From Perkinsus olseni (lineage: Eukaryota > Perkinsozoa > Perkinsida), in the NCBI GenBank assembly GCA_013115125.1, contig JABANN010000165.1:1-58532 (forward strand): a stretch of DNA of 58,532 nt, given 5' to 3'. The translations under genes and the position numbers were made by a program. The notes below the pieces were generated by a model. The model had not been told where the DNA came from. It saw only the letters and a list, made by a program, of their open reading frames with translations, and searched no databases. Of this stretch, positions 44,552 to 53,667 are shown one piece after another; position 1 is the stretch's first letter; every line of letters begins with the position of its first letter.

Positions 44552-46615
44552 TCAACTGTTCTGGCCTCGCGGCGAGGCCCTCGCCTGGTCGAAAAAGTCC
44601 AATGCTTCAGTGGGATTCCAAAGAGGCTCGGCGGGGGAAGGATCGAAACCATTCCACGCGGGAGCCCCAAGCGACACATCACCATCCACGCCGGTGTTTG
44701 CATGGGCCATCGAAGTAGAGGACGGAATGTCAGTGTTACCAAGCTCACCGTTCCCGCCAATAGAGAAGCCCAGAGGGGCACCATTACCATTTCCAGGGCT
44801 CTGTTGTGGGCCCGGACCGAGGCTCTTGTCCAGGTCTGGGATGCTGCTCGGTCTCATAGGATAACTTACCTTTTTGATAACCAATTCGACCTCCATCGAC
44901 AGTCGGTAGCAAACCTCGATATCATCCCCATAGATGCTCCAGCCAAGGACCTTGGAGAACCGTATAAAAGCCGCAGTGACCGCTCCACGATTAGAGGGAT
45001 TGATGGTATCGAACATGTAGCATCCGGTGAGAATTTTAACGACCATTGCGAGGGGGCCGACCACGAATGGGCGCTCCTTGCCCGGAGGGAAGAAACAGAA
45101 GGTACGCGAAGAATCTGCACCTATCTTCATTGTAACCTTCACGAAACCAAGAAAAGGAGAGACGCTCTCGTAGACAGTTGCGAGGGGCTGGCCCGTCGGA
45201 GGCAGACCGGTAGGAGTCAGTGGTACAGGCGTGGGTGGCAACCGCTTGCGAGGCCGGCCGGTAGATGCCTTTGCTGCTCGCTTCTTACGTTTCTTTCCAG
45301 ACTGCTCAGCACTCTTGCTGATAGAAAGACTGGAAGGCCTTAAAATCGCCTCAACACCAAAGCTGTCCCTCTTTGAACCGGGCATGTCATTGCCTCTCCA
45401 GAACAAATCGTGGGCATTGGTATTAGCATCTGGAGGCTTCGTCGGCTTCTCCGCTTTCTCCGGAATGGATTTTAAGGTCATTCTATATCTCTCTTTTCCG
45501 ATGGTAAATTCTGCTTCCATGGGAGTGGGGAAACAGACGGAATTATCCTCGGCTGAGATCTGCCTGAAACCCTTCCCGGCTAGCGATGACGATAAGAGTT
45601 CAAAATACAACTTCGCCTTTTGGTACCCAATGGCGTCAATTGTGTCGTACACCAGGCACCCGGTGGAGGGATGAATGACCATTCTGTACGGGCCGAGCGT
45701 CCACAGGTTTTGATTCCCATTCAGAAGGAACTTGAAGGAGCAGAACATCCCCGCTTGAATGACCATCATGACCCTCGCGAAGCCATCAATGGGCTCAGCA
45801 TTCTCGTAAATGGCAAGGCTTGGGATTCCGCCTGAACCCACTCTCCCCTCGGTCCGCACCACGGCTGCTTGTTGCCGTTGGTGGCTCATCGGAGATGACT
45901 CTCGCGCGGTAAAGCCTTCCACAACCTCGGGCGTCGGGTGGTCATGTGGGCTCCCGATGCTCGTGGCGGTCGAGCTAGCTTCTGTCGCTCCGAGATGATA
46001 AGAATCATGATCGGCATCATCGACGCTGTCCATCTCTCCCACAACTGATACGTCATCGACCTTGAGTAGCTCATATGGCTGACCGTGGAGCACGAGATGA
46101 ACAATACTATCAGAGACCGGACAGACTCTGACATCGCGCCAGTAGAGTCGAATGGAGGAAGTGCTATTGAGTCTCCTCTCAACCTCTCTGAAGCTCTTCT
46201 CAAGAATTCGCCTCTCGAGCAGATTTTCCCCAGAATACATCAAACAACCAGCCCCGTCCGGCTCCAACTCGTGCGGGCCAACGGGAATCGCTGTTGTCAC
46301 GCCCAGCAGCAAGAAGTGGAGGGTCGTCGTCATATTCGTGTAGAGCTCCATGACTATCCCCGCGAAGTCGCCCACAGAAGCGAAGCTCCCATATTTTCCC
46401 GTCGCGACCAGAGTAGAGTCAGGGCCGTTGACGCTCCCGTTGGCACGAAGACCTCCAAGGACAACGAGCTGCAGGAGTCTTCGAGGCAGTCCGTAGAGCA
46501 GTAACAGAAACGTGGAATTTGTTGATTGGCGTAATGTCTCTCGTGACGGGAGGCAAAGGAGACGGGAGTCCCGTCTCCTTTGCCTCCCACGGGCGCGCGC
46601 TGCTGTCGTCACCAA
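44552..46615 (-). CDS. 687-residue protein with three copies of an unrecognised domain and an AT-hook
   Basis: An intronless frame, remarkable among its intron-rich neighbours. It carries three diverged copies of a roughly 110-residue unit at about residues 81-186, 276-385 and 487-593. Units 2 and 3 share the pattern GF-x2-V-x-M, a GP-x2-MV turn, TGC-x3-DTI, a helical stretch, a VC motif, an ME-x-E motif and a final Y-x-M-x4-SIP. Unit 1 is more diverged (VGPHELEPDGAGCLMY...VCPVS). Between units 2 and 3 lies KKRKKRAAKASTGRPRKRL: a nuclear localisation-like basic run plus a GRP-core AT-hook, which binds A+T-rich DNA. The C-terminal 90 residues are low-complexity, rich in Gly, Pro and Asn. The start at 46615 is uncertain, because its first 30 codons overlap a palindrome. 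Its function is unknown, possibly a chromatin or DNA-binding protein. Confidence 0.7.
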   Translation of the reverse strand: MVTTAARARGRQRRRDSRLLCLPSRETLRQSTNSTFLLLLYGLPRRLLQLVVLGGLRANGSVNGPDSTLVATGKYGSFASVGDFAGIVMELYTNMTTTLHFLLLGVTTAIPVGPHELEPDGAGCLMYSGENLLERRILEKSFREVERRLNSTSSIRLYWRDVRVCPVSDSIVHLVLHGQPYELLKVDDVSVVGEMDSVDDADHDSYHLGATEASSTATSIGSPHDHPTPEVVEGFTARESSPMSHQRQQAAVVRTEGRVGSGGIPSLAIYENAEPIDGFARVMMVIQAGMFCSFKFLLNGNQNLWTLGPYRMVIHPSTGCLVYDTIDAIGYQKAKLYFELLSSSLAGKGFRQISAEDNSVCFPTPMEAEFTIGKERYRMTLKSIPEKAEKPTKPPDANTNAHDLFWRGNDMPGSKRDSFGVEAILRPSSLSISKSAEQSGKKRKKRAAKASTGRPRKRLPPTPVPLTPTGLPPTGQPLATVYESVSPFLGFVKVTMKIGADSSRTFCFFPPGKERPFVVGPLAMVVKILTGCYMFDTINPSNRGAVTAAFIRFSKVLGWSIYGDDIEVCYRLSMEVELVIKKVSYPMRPSSIPDLDKSLGPGPQQSPGNGNGAPLGFSIGGNGELGNTDIPSSTSMAHANTGVDGDVSLGAPAWNGFDPSPAEPLWNPTEALDFFDQARASPRGQNS
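46548..46588. repeat. 41-bp perfect inverted repeat, one-base centre
   Basis: The 20-bp arms (GGGAGGCAAAGGAGACGGGA and its complement) flank a single G at 46568. It overlaps the first codons of the 687-residue frame, coding the arginine-rich start. The true N-terminus may therefore lie downstream or in a lost exon. Confidence 0.9.
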
Positions 46616-46619
46616 GGGG

Positions 46620-47509
46620 CCTCACACTCCGGCACTCCATCGATTGACGGCAGTTGACACTGTAATTCGTCACCTTCATACGTCCAAGAAGCTGTCTCAT
46701 GAATGGTAAGTGGTAACTCACCACTGGTGAGCAATCGAACTCACAAGTCGAGGTCACCTGGGCCTGGAGTTTTGTGCGTGCTTTTGCACGAACGTCACGC
46801 TACGAGTTGAGATCTAATCTCACTTATGGTGGTCTGAAGTCCACAATCTCACGGGGACATGAAGCCACCCTGACACGCGGGATCGACAGCAGTTAGATAC
46901 TGGCCACTATGCTGCTTCAATCGCTCCGCCGTTCTCACGTCGTGGTGTCCTAATTTTTTGCATATTGGCCCGACTCGTTGAGCCTCACTTTTGCTGCCTG
47001 TCTAAGTGCAAGCTGTATGATGCGACTTTACCGTACCGTGGCCGCAGTGACACTGACAGGGTGGCAATTCACAATGTGAAGCTACATGCGTCATTTGCGC
47101 CCACGTTCCGCTACGAGTTAGAATCTTGTGTCATCTATACGACGACGTAATCTCATGACTACGCATCAAGATCGACTGGTCTCCGATCACCACAGCGTTG
47201 AAGAGGTGCGTACGTAGTGAAGAATGGGGTTAAGACTTTACCGTTGAGTTTTTGGAAGCTATCCAATGCATTTGGATGCTCTTTTATCGTGTTGCGAAAC
47301 GCTATTGTGATATTTTTGAGGCGAAAGAAAATAATTTTTTCATCCATTTAATGCGCCCTGGTAAATGATGATGAATTTCGTCATCACTTCGCGGCGGAAG
47401 CGTTTCTTCCGCGGCTAACTTGGCGCGGCTAACTTGCTGTACATCTCGAAGTGATCTAATATCGGGAATCCCGATTCGGGATATGTGCCATTTTTGCTTC
47501 GTGAAGAGC
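46620..47509. other. Unassigned stretch
   Basis: Only short overlapping frames are seen. No repeat or domain is recognised apart from a GTGCTTTTGCACGAACG imperfect palindrome near 46.78 kb. Confidence 0.4.
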
Positions 47510-47854
47510 TCACTTAGCACGGGCCCTCACGGGAATCACGAATCTGTCATTACGTGTGTCCACTACGTCTTCTGAAGTTTCTATTCCCACCTGCCTCGTT
47601 ATCATTCCCTCTGTCTCCCCTTTCAGGTTGTAATCTGCACGATACCGGTGAGCGTCGTGGCCGGCGCCCCTAGGTCCTCCGCGTCTCTTCATTCCACATT
47701 TTATACAGTCAAATTTAGCGGCGAAGTTGCCGCTCCCGGCTTCATCGAATTCGGTCAGGCCGAACTTCTTCCGACTGTCAAACTTGCGGAGTGAGTTGGC
47801 GTGGGGGCTTCGATTTTTTTTCTCGGACTCTCTGTTCTTTCGAACCACGCACAT
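47510..47854 (-). CDS. Hypothetical basic reading frame (114 codons)
   Basis: The frame is Lys/Arg-rich and starts MCVVRKNRESEKKNRSP. It has one CIKC pair (FDCIKCGMKRRGGPRG) but no second cysteine pair to complete a zinc finger. No signal peptide or membrane segment. It may be a nucleic-acid-binding protein or an exon of one, but a chance frame cannot be excluded. Confidence 0.3.
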   Translation of the reverse strand: MCVVRKNRESEKKNRSPHANSLRKFDSRKKFGLTEFDEAGSGNFAAKFDCIKCGMKRRGGPRGAGHDAHRYRADYNLKGETEGMITRQVGIETSEDVVDTRNDRFVIPVRARAK

Positions 47855-48509
47855 ATCGCCTTAAGAATTCGGCGTGCTCGATTCAGTAGTTCATTCAAGT
47901 CGCGGACGAAAACAACGATGTTTGTAGGACTGTATTCGTTAGTACTGGTCCACTAGAGGTGATACTATCACCGTGATAGCTTTCCTCTAAAATACAGCGC
48001 TGCGGTACTCCCGGTCGCCTGATGTTATCCGCCGTTTTGGCCCGGTAGAATGTGATATCATTCCGCTGTGTATGCCTTCAACCAGCTTTTATTTTCAGTT
48101 GCTTATCACCGGCCATTCAGTGTGCCTTCCCAATAGTGGAGGAGAGAACTACGCGGTTTCTGGGCATCCTCGGCTTGAATAAAGGGAAAAGGTGACTCAC
48201 ACCATCACCCAACTGCAGCACCCTCGTCAGCTCGAAGTGGCATAGTTTATTCTCCTCTTTTTTCAGGGAACCGTCCCTCACTTTCCTCAGTATGTGTCAA
48301 TCATTTTCAATTCCACCAATGCTGAACGTTGACGGTGTAATGTACCCCACCGAGCGCTCCGAGACGGGTCTCATTCAAATGCGTAAGAAATCAAGATTTC
48401 GCGCGCCACGAAATTAAGTAACTCAAACTCGGTCGAAAACTGAATAATTATTCATGATTTCGTTGACTGGGTCCCATGTAGAAGAACTTTCCAAGGTTAT
48501 TTTTGCATC
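47855..48509. other. Unassigned stretch
   Basis: No recognisable gene. TTCGCGCGCCACGAAATTAAG near 48.39 kb is another copy of the dispersed motif. Confidence 0.4.
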
Positions 48510-49155
48510 TTGCATAAGTACCAAAACTTCGCCGAATCGCACGCGCTTGGTCGTTGCTCAGTACCTCCGTGGGACGATCCCCGCCAGGCCAGCGTCTCTG
48601 TTTTCCGGGTTTCGTCCAAGGAAGCGATGTTTTGTGGCGCAGTACGGAGTTGCCGGAAATTTTCCCCGCTCCTGGGTGAGCTGCTATTGGAATTTCGTGG
48701 CGCAGTGACGATCATGTCAGGTCGGCTCCCGTCCGGGTTTATACCTATCGAGCCCCAGCGTATAACACTGTGGGCATTTATCGGTTCTAGAATGTCTTCC
48801 ACCGCCAAAAATGTTGGCTCGGCTGTCCCGACGCCGTCGCCGGTCCCCCCGGTTGAATCAACTGATAGCGGACCTCGAGAGAGTCTCGCGGTAAGCGACG
48901 CATTAGAAACCGTTTCTTGATCTATTTTGGTAATTATTAGTAATAGCAATTTCAATCCTCGGCCAGGTGTCGGTGAGAGCCGCCGCATCGATCGCTCCGG
49001 TCACAGGCGAGATAGAAATCTACGAGATTGGTGGTGGGGACGAGGTTTCCTCCCAGATGGCAGCCAATGAAGTGACGAGTTGTCGATGGTGCGGTACGAT
49101 GACAATGTTTTTCAGGCAACTACTGTGCTCTTGTCGGGGGTCCGATATCGTTTAG
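48510..49155 (+). CDS. 174-residue protein of unknown function, three exons
   Basis: Exons are 48510-48675, 48721-48890 and 48967-49155, all GT-AG and in frame. The protein starts MHKYQNFAESHALGRCSVPP and contains RLPSGFIPIEPQRITLWAFI. A Pro/Ser-rich linker (TPSPVPPVESTDSG) follows, then an acidic segment (GEIEIYEIGGGDEVSS) and a cysteine-bearing C-terminus (CRWCG ... LLCSCRGSDIV). No family is recognised. The 45-nt first intron (48676-48720) contains GGAATTTCGTGGCGCAGTGA, the dispersed intron motif, and ends ATGTCAG. The start may extend upstream through an unseen exon. Confidence 0.55.
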
Positions 49156-49993
49156 AGTGATGATGACAATGATAATAATAATAATAATAATAATGATTAA
49201 CATTAATTAACAGTAGAATAGTGGATTTAGGAAAGCGCGATTTGTCCAGGTTTATTATTACACCTATCGACTCTAGCGTTTAGACCTCGACTTTTGTACA
49301 CCACTGAAGGCGATGACGACGACCAGAATCGTCAGGATTCATTTCAATACTTTACAATATCATTAATATTATTAGTAATATATTGAACAAGAAGAAGGCG
49401 ATTATTAGTAATAGATTGTTGTATTTGCGTCGCGCGCCGCAAAATGCCACGTATGTTGCCCGCACAGCTGCCGATAATAATTAGGCTGAATCTCATCATT
49501 CATCACTGTGGTTACTCTGGCCTCCTCCTCCTACTCTTACTCGTCGGTAATGTTACTTCGTATTTCATCATCGGTATTATGTGTCGATGATGATGATGAT
49601 GCCCTTCGAAAATCAGCTGCTGCTTATCCGTTATAAGCCGACTAGTATAAATAATAATGTTATGAAGTAATACTGCTGCCAATCGTGCTGATGCCCATCA
49701 TCATACTTGTGAATTCAATTAACCATCTTCGGAGTTGTGTTGGGCAGTTGGCCATCGCTATTCCACATTTCGCATCGCGGGTCAAGGAGCCTTCGTTACT
49801 TCATCAAAAGAGCCATGGAACTTTTCTCCGGTCCCCCATTATGGGGTTTCATCATCTCGATGCGAGAGAGTTTGCGGAGTTTTCGATAAACTGCTGTTAG
49901 CCTTGTTCGGCCTTGATCAACACCATTTGAGTAGTTCAACGAAGCCACTGGTACGCAACAGGCGGCGGAGGCAACAAGAGAGGTGAGGAAAAG
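49156..49993. other. Unassigned A+T-rich stretch with microsatellites
   Basis: An (ATA)n run near 49.17-49.20 kb and TAAT-rich sequence to 49.4 kb, GATGATGATGATG at 49.58 kb, and a TCGCGCGCCGCAAAATG variant of the dispersed motif at 49.43 kb. No gene is recognised. Confidence 0.5.
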
Positions 49994-51011
49994 TCATGAA
50001 TCGGTGGGAGCGGCGGCCCTCATCATGTGCGGCAACACTCCATCGTTGTTTTTAACGCTTTCATCCGCCCCGTTAGCAATGAGGAACTCAGCCAGGGAGA
50101 TGTGGTTGAACCTGACGACCTCGTCCAAATCCACGATCATCGTAACTTCTTACTGATAGCAGACGTGCAAGGCAGTGTTGCCCTTCACGTTCTTAGCGTC
50201 GATATTGACCCCACAGCCGAGGAGGTACTTCGCTATCCTTCTGTTGTTGTTCTGGCATGCTATCATCAGCAGCGTGTTGCTCTGTTGTGCCTCGACCTCT
50301 GATTGGGGAAATGCTCACGCGCCCAATCCGAATGAATTTTAGAGCGTAGTTGGGCTAAGTGGAGCAACGTCTACCACTCATGTCAACGGAACCCGCGGGA
50401 CGTTGAGATCAGAATTGGGCAGGATCGCCCGGTGAAATTGTCGTAGCATCTTATCGTTCCAATCACAAGTCTCGAGAGATGCGAGAATCTCTTCCATGCT
50501 CTGTTTGAGTAGACGGCGGATGAGCTTTGCACGCATGCACAAACCAGCAGCATCAGGCACACTTTCGATGAGACTTCTGTCCTCCTCAAGCAGGGACTCC
50601 ACGGCCTCGTAACGATTATGACGAACCTGACGCAGGACCGACTACCGAAGGCATCTAACAATGACATATTCGGGAAGAGGGCCACGCCTCGCCAGTACCA
50701 TAACTTTCGGTACACTTAAAATACGTCGACTGGAGAGTATCATTCTCTCACAAGAGAGAAAATGATGAAGTCACATCTCTAATGCATCGAAGGGCGACGA
50801 GAAGCGCCTTCGGATCGACACCCCCCTACACAAGAGATGAGGACCTCCACGCCCTTCTTCTCCTCGGTATCATCTTGCAGATCTTCCAGTGCCCCTACCC
50901 TTCCTACCGCCTGGCCAAGAGCTTCCGTTGAAGATGAACAAAAGCCCTTACCTGTGAGTCGGCATCATCATCCTCTTCTTCTGTCTTCTGAACACTGAGA
51001 CGAGAGTCCAT
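49994..51011 (-). CDS. Ankyrin-repeat protein
   Basis: The ATG at 51011 begins MDSRLSVQKTEEEDDDADSQ. A 42-nt intron leads to AVGRVGALEDLQDDTEEKKG. The ankyrin block follows: VRHNRYEAVESLLEEDRSLI, then SNTLLMIACQNNNRRIAKYLL, GVNIDAKNVKGNTALHVCYQ, and after another short intron FNHISLAEFLIANGADESVK. The protein ends HMMRAAAPTDS at 49994. The TALH and GAD-x4-K-x-N-D-G signatures are typical, so it is a protein-interaction scaffold, probably cytosolic. The intron after VPDAA begins with GTTTGTGCATGCGTGCAAAG, the shared palindromic motif. That region is also open without splicing (SMEEILASLETCDWNDKML), so two isoforms or a mis-set boundary are possible. Confidence 0.75.
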
Positions 51012-51195
51012 GATGAGGGAGGGGTCGGGCTGGACGAGCTGCCCCCGGTTGGGACGAATGTGACGGTCCAAGTCCGGGCGCGAGTAAGCTGCCGTTGGTA
51101 ACCTTATGTATGCATCTCCAACCCCTGCACAGCGTTCCTAGTCGTATCATGCCTCCACCGTTGTGATTGCTAATTATGCGCCGATCGTCTTATGG

Positions 51196-51457
51196 GCAGT
51201 CCTTTAAATAAATTCGGGATATCGTGTTTCTCTCGCCGCTAGGGCCAACTGGGAAAAGTTACCAAACGAAATGTTTAGGGATACCTTCTAGTACCTTACT
51301 GAGTATAACCCCGATTCGGGGTCCCCGAAGTTTTAGACCACAACTCGTAATGAGTTATGTACTCATTAAGTCATGTGCTCAGTAGGGCACTTCGTTTCGT
51401 AACTCGTCCCTAGCGGCGACAAAAACACGATATTCCAAATTTATTCGGAGGACTGTA
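51196..51457. mobile_element. MITE copy 2, complete inverted-repeat element
   Basis: The ends are inverted: left CAGTCC...AATAAATTCGGGATATCGTG...TCGCCGCTAGGG, right (reverse complement) CAGTCCTCCGAATAAATTTG then GATATCGTG-like and TCGCCGCTAGGG blocks. The total is about 260 bp with no coding capacity. The interior has nested short palindromes (AACTCGTAATGAGTT). It is the best-preserved member of a family with copies at 3.1 and 11.3 kb. Confidence 0.75.
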
Positions 51458-51477
51458 AGCGTACGTAGCTGATTCCT

Positions 51478-51620
51478 CTCAAGAGAAGAAGGAGAACTAG
51501 AAGAAAGATTTTACGCTCCTCTACGACTTGCGTCGTCTGTGAGGATCAACAGAGAAACAACAGTCCCACACCGATCGTCCCGGGTTCGATCCCCGGTGGT
51601 ACCCACTTCTCTCCACCGTA
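51478..51620 (+). repeat. Dispersed repeat fragment and T-arm-like sequence
   Basis: 51478-51560 resembles the repeats at 53.2, 53.5 and 54.0 kb (shared GTAGCTGATTCC, TTACGCTCCT and CTTGCGTCGTCTGTGAG blocks). It is followed by CCGGGTTCGATCCCCGG, a perfect 5-bp-stem T-arm, at about 51.58 kb. No full tRNA cloverleaf can be drawn around it. Confidence 0.55.
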
Positions 51621-52017
51621 TAATTATCAATATCGTTGAAGAAGGTCGCATCATTTCGAGATGCACTCCCAGAACCTGACCGGCAAACGGCCTCCTCGAA
51701 AAGTAATGCAGCGCTACTGGAAACGGAGATGGAAAACTATCGATCATCGAAATTGAAACCGTTATTTATGATACTGATCCAATTCTTGGAATTGATCGAG
51801 GAATGGGGTAGTGGACAGTTTCTACCGTCAAAGGCATCGCCCCGGTCCCTGGGCAGACCAACAGCAGCACCATCGTCGTACTCGATGGTCGGAGCATTCG
51901 GTGCTATGGTCCGAGGGCCTTACAACAGAGCATCGCTCAACGAGGAGACAGTCGGCGTAGACCAGTACCCGCCATCGACCCCTCAGTGGACTTCACGTAG
52001 CCGCCAGGACTGGGGAC
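51621..52017. other. Ambiguous stretch with a plus-strand open frame
   Basis: A 156-codon plus-strand frame (51636-52106, containing VGAFGAMVRGPYNRASLNEE) has fairly natural composition but no domain, and it runs into sequence better explained as a minus-strand intron. It is not called as a gene. Confidence 0.35.
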
Positions 52018-52632
52018 GGCCTCAACAGCCGGACCAGGAGTGGGTATCAGGCTGTAGAGGAATTGCAAGATTGCAAGATTGCAAGATGTGCTGCAGTCCC
52101 TACTGATGGCCAGGAGACACTGTCGAGCTTCTCTGGACCAGAAGCCCTCCAGGCGGCGCCGGGCACCTGCTGCTCACAGCTTGCGGACATATCTGCTGCA
52201 CCGGATCGAGAGGGCGGGAGAGATGAGCACGGTTACTCGTTCTTTGATTCTCGCAGCGATCTCGTCAACGACGTTTTCGTTGTCCAGCAGCAGCCGCGTG
52301 AAGGCGTCTTTCACGGCTACGGCGATCTCCGACCGTTCTTCTGCGACGACGCCCTATCAGCTCGCCGGGAAGGGTGCTCTCACCTCGATCCGCGGCAGAT
52401 CGTCTCGAGGAGTGTCGGGAGGAGCTGCCCTGAGGACGACCACATCTCACGCTAAGGGCTGATGAGGGAGGCGGGAGGGCACAGCCGTCACAGAAGGTCT
52501 TCTCACACGAGCAGACACCAACGGAGTTTGCTCGTCAGCGTGTGGGTTGGATTCCGAAGGTCGAGGAGGGACGGCTGCTGCTGCCGCCTCCGAGCCCTGG
52601 ACGGCGTCTCCTTCGGGATTACACGGCGTGCG
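52018..52632 (-). CDS. Hypothetical protein with a helical central exon
   Basis: The clearest exon encodes VVAEERSEIAVAVKDAFTRL, LLDNENVVDEIAARIKERVT and VLISPALSIRCSRYVRKL, amphipathic and clearly coding. Downstream, an intron containing three TTGCAAGA-type repeats precedes a short last exon ending PDTHSWSGC. Upstream, keeping the frame needs two extremely short introns (30 nt, GTGAGAGCAC...GATAG; 21 nt, GTGAGATGTGGTCGTCCTCAG). The start may be MITARRVIPKETPSRARRRQ. The family is not recognised, and the upstream structure is provisional. Confidence 0.45.
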
Positions 52633-53147
52633 GTGATCATCTACTGAGAGAGTATCTTAAATTTTGCGTTGAGCAAGCGTGACCTGCACCTTGCCGGACT
52701 TCTGGCCCGTCTGCCCGCTGCAACGCCAAGGCCTTCCTGTAGCTCTCGGCAATCTGAAACAGGGCCCTAAAAATCTACTGCCATAGAAATCGTCACGCGC
52801 CACGAAATTCTACACCGAAGATAGACAATAAAATAGCAGTGCTTTGCTTGGCCGTATGGAGCCAATTCAAAAGCATAGAGACAGTGCTCCGGTAATTTGG
52901 TACAAATTCATTATAGAGAATCGCCCTTCGAGTGCCCTTTACTGCTCGCTATGCGGGCGTTGAGACAGCGTGACGTCGTGCGTAGTAGGGAGAGTAGAGA
53001 GAAGAGGTTGGCGGCCCGCATTTGCAACAAGTCAGCGCGCCGTCACTCTTCACTCGGCCTTTGAACCCTCTGTGCAGCGTTCCAAAGTCGAAACCTTCTT
53101 GTGATTCAGAGACATCTCTCCTACTGTGACGATCGCCCTGTGCTGGT

Positions 53148-53303
53148 AGCTGTTACTGATTATGCGCCGATCGCCTTGTGTATGCGTGCATAGCTTATTC
53201 CCCTCGAGAAAGTAAGCTTAGAATAAAAAGGTAGGTAGACCCTAAACTCCTTTTCGCCTTGCGTTGACTATGAGCAACAACGGAGGGGCAACAGTAGCCC
53301 AAC
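53148..53303 (+). repeat. Dispersed repeat, copy 1
   Basis: It begins TTACTGATTATGCGCCGATC, includes TATGCGTGCATAGCTTATTC and ends near GCGTTGACTATGAGCAACAA. About 80% similar to 53471-53624 by eye. Confidence 0.7.
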
Positions 53304-53470
53304 CTAGAGCTAGGATAATTGACTGTTGTTTGTAAGTAACTCATGAGTATGTGTCCCTACAACACTAATATGGTCATGCCAAGTTCACAAGATAGTGAAG
53401 ACGGAGGCTCCAACACCGAAGACGATCGAGTCCCTCATTGCGAGTTTGGGTTCCCTTATTCCGAAGTTAG

Positions 53471-53624
53471 GGAATCTGTTACTTATCATGCGCCGATCAT
53501 CTTGTGCATGCGTGCATAGCTTATTCCCGTCGAGAGACTAAACTTAGGAGGTAGAAAGTAGAAAGACTTTACACTCCTTCTCGCCTTGCGTTGACTATAA
53601 GCAACAACGGAAAAGCAACAGCAT
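53471..53624 (+). repeat. Dispersed repeat, copy 2
   Basis: Same block order as copy 1: TTATCATGCGCCGATCATC, GTGCATGCGTGCATAGC, TTATTCCCGTCGAG, TTGCGTTGACTATAAGCAAC. Confidence 0.7.
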
Positions 53625-53667
53625 CTTAGTCGACATCAAACAGATGAAAGCCGAAGGCCCTGTAGCC

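Larger units (their letters stand above)
52633..53640. other. Intergenic stretch with dispersed repeats
   Basis: No gene is seen. GTCACGCGCCACGAAATTC occurs at 52.79 kb. Two direct repeats (53148-53303 and 53471-53624) occupy much of the rest. Confidence 0.5.

Noticed and set aside
44546-45343. The 265-codon plus-strand frame opposite the 687-residue gene
   Set aside because: The minus-strand frame has three internally conserved repeats, whereas the plus-strand frame is its antisense shadow.
7110-51600. T-arm sequences as functional tRNA genes (for example 11.34-11.40, 17.78, 21.64 and 51.58 kb)
   Set aside because: None could be folded into a full cloverleaf with paired acceptor and anticodon stems. 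Most lie in introns and only the T-arm is convincing.
52079-52462. The 127-codon plus-strand Ser/Arg-rich frame
   Set aside because: The complementary strand encodes a much more protein-like helical exon with splice signals, and the Ser/Arg bias is what its antisense would give.
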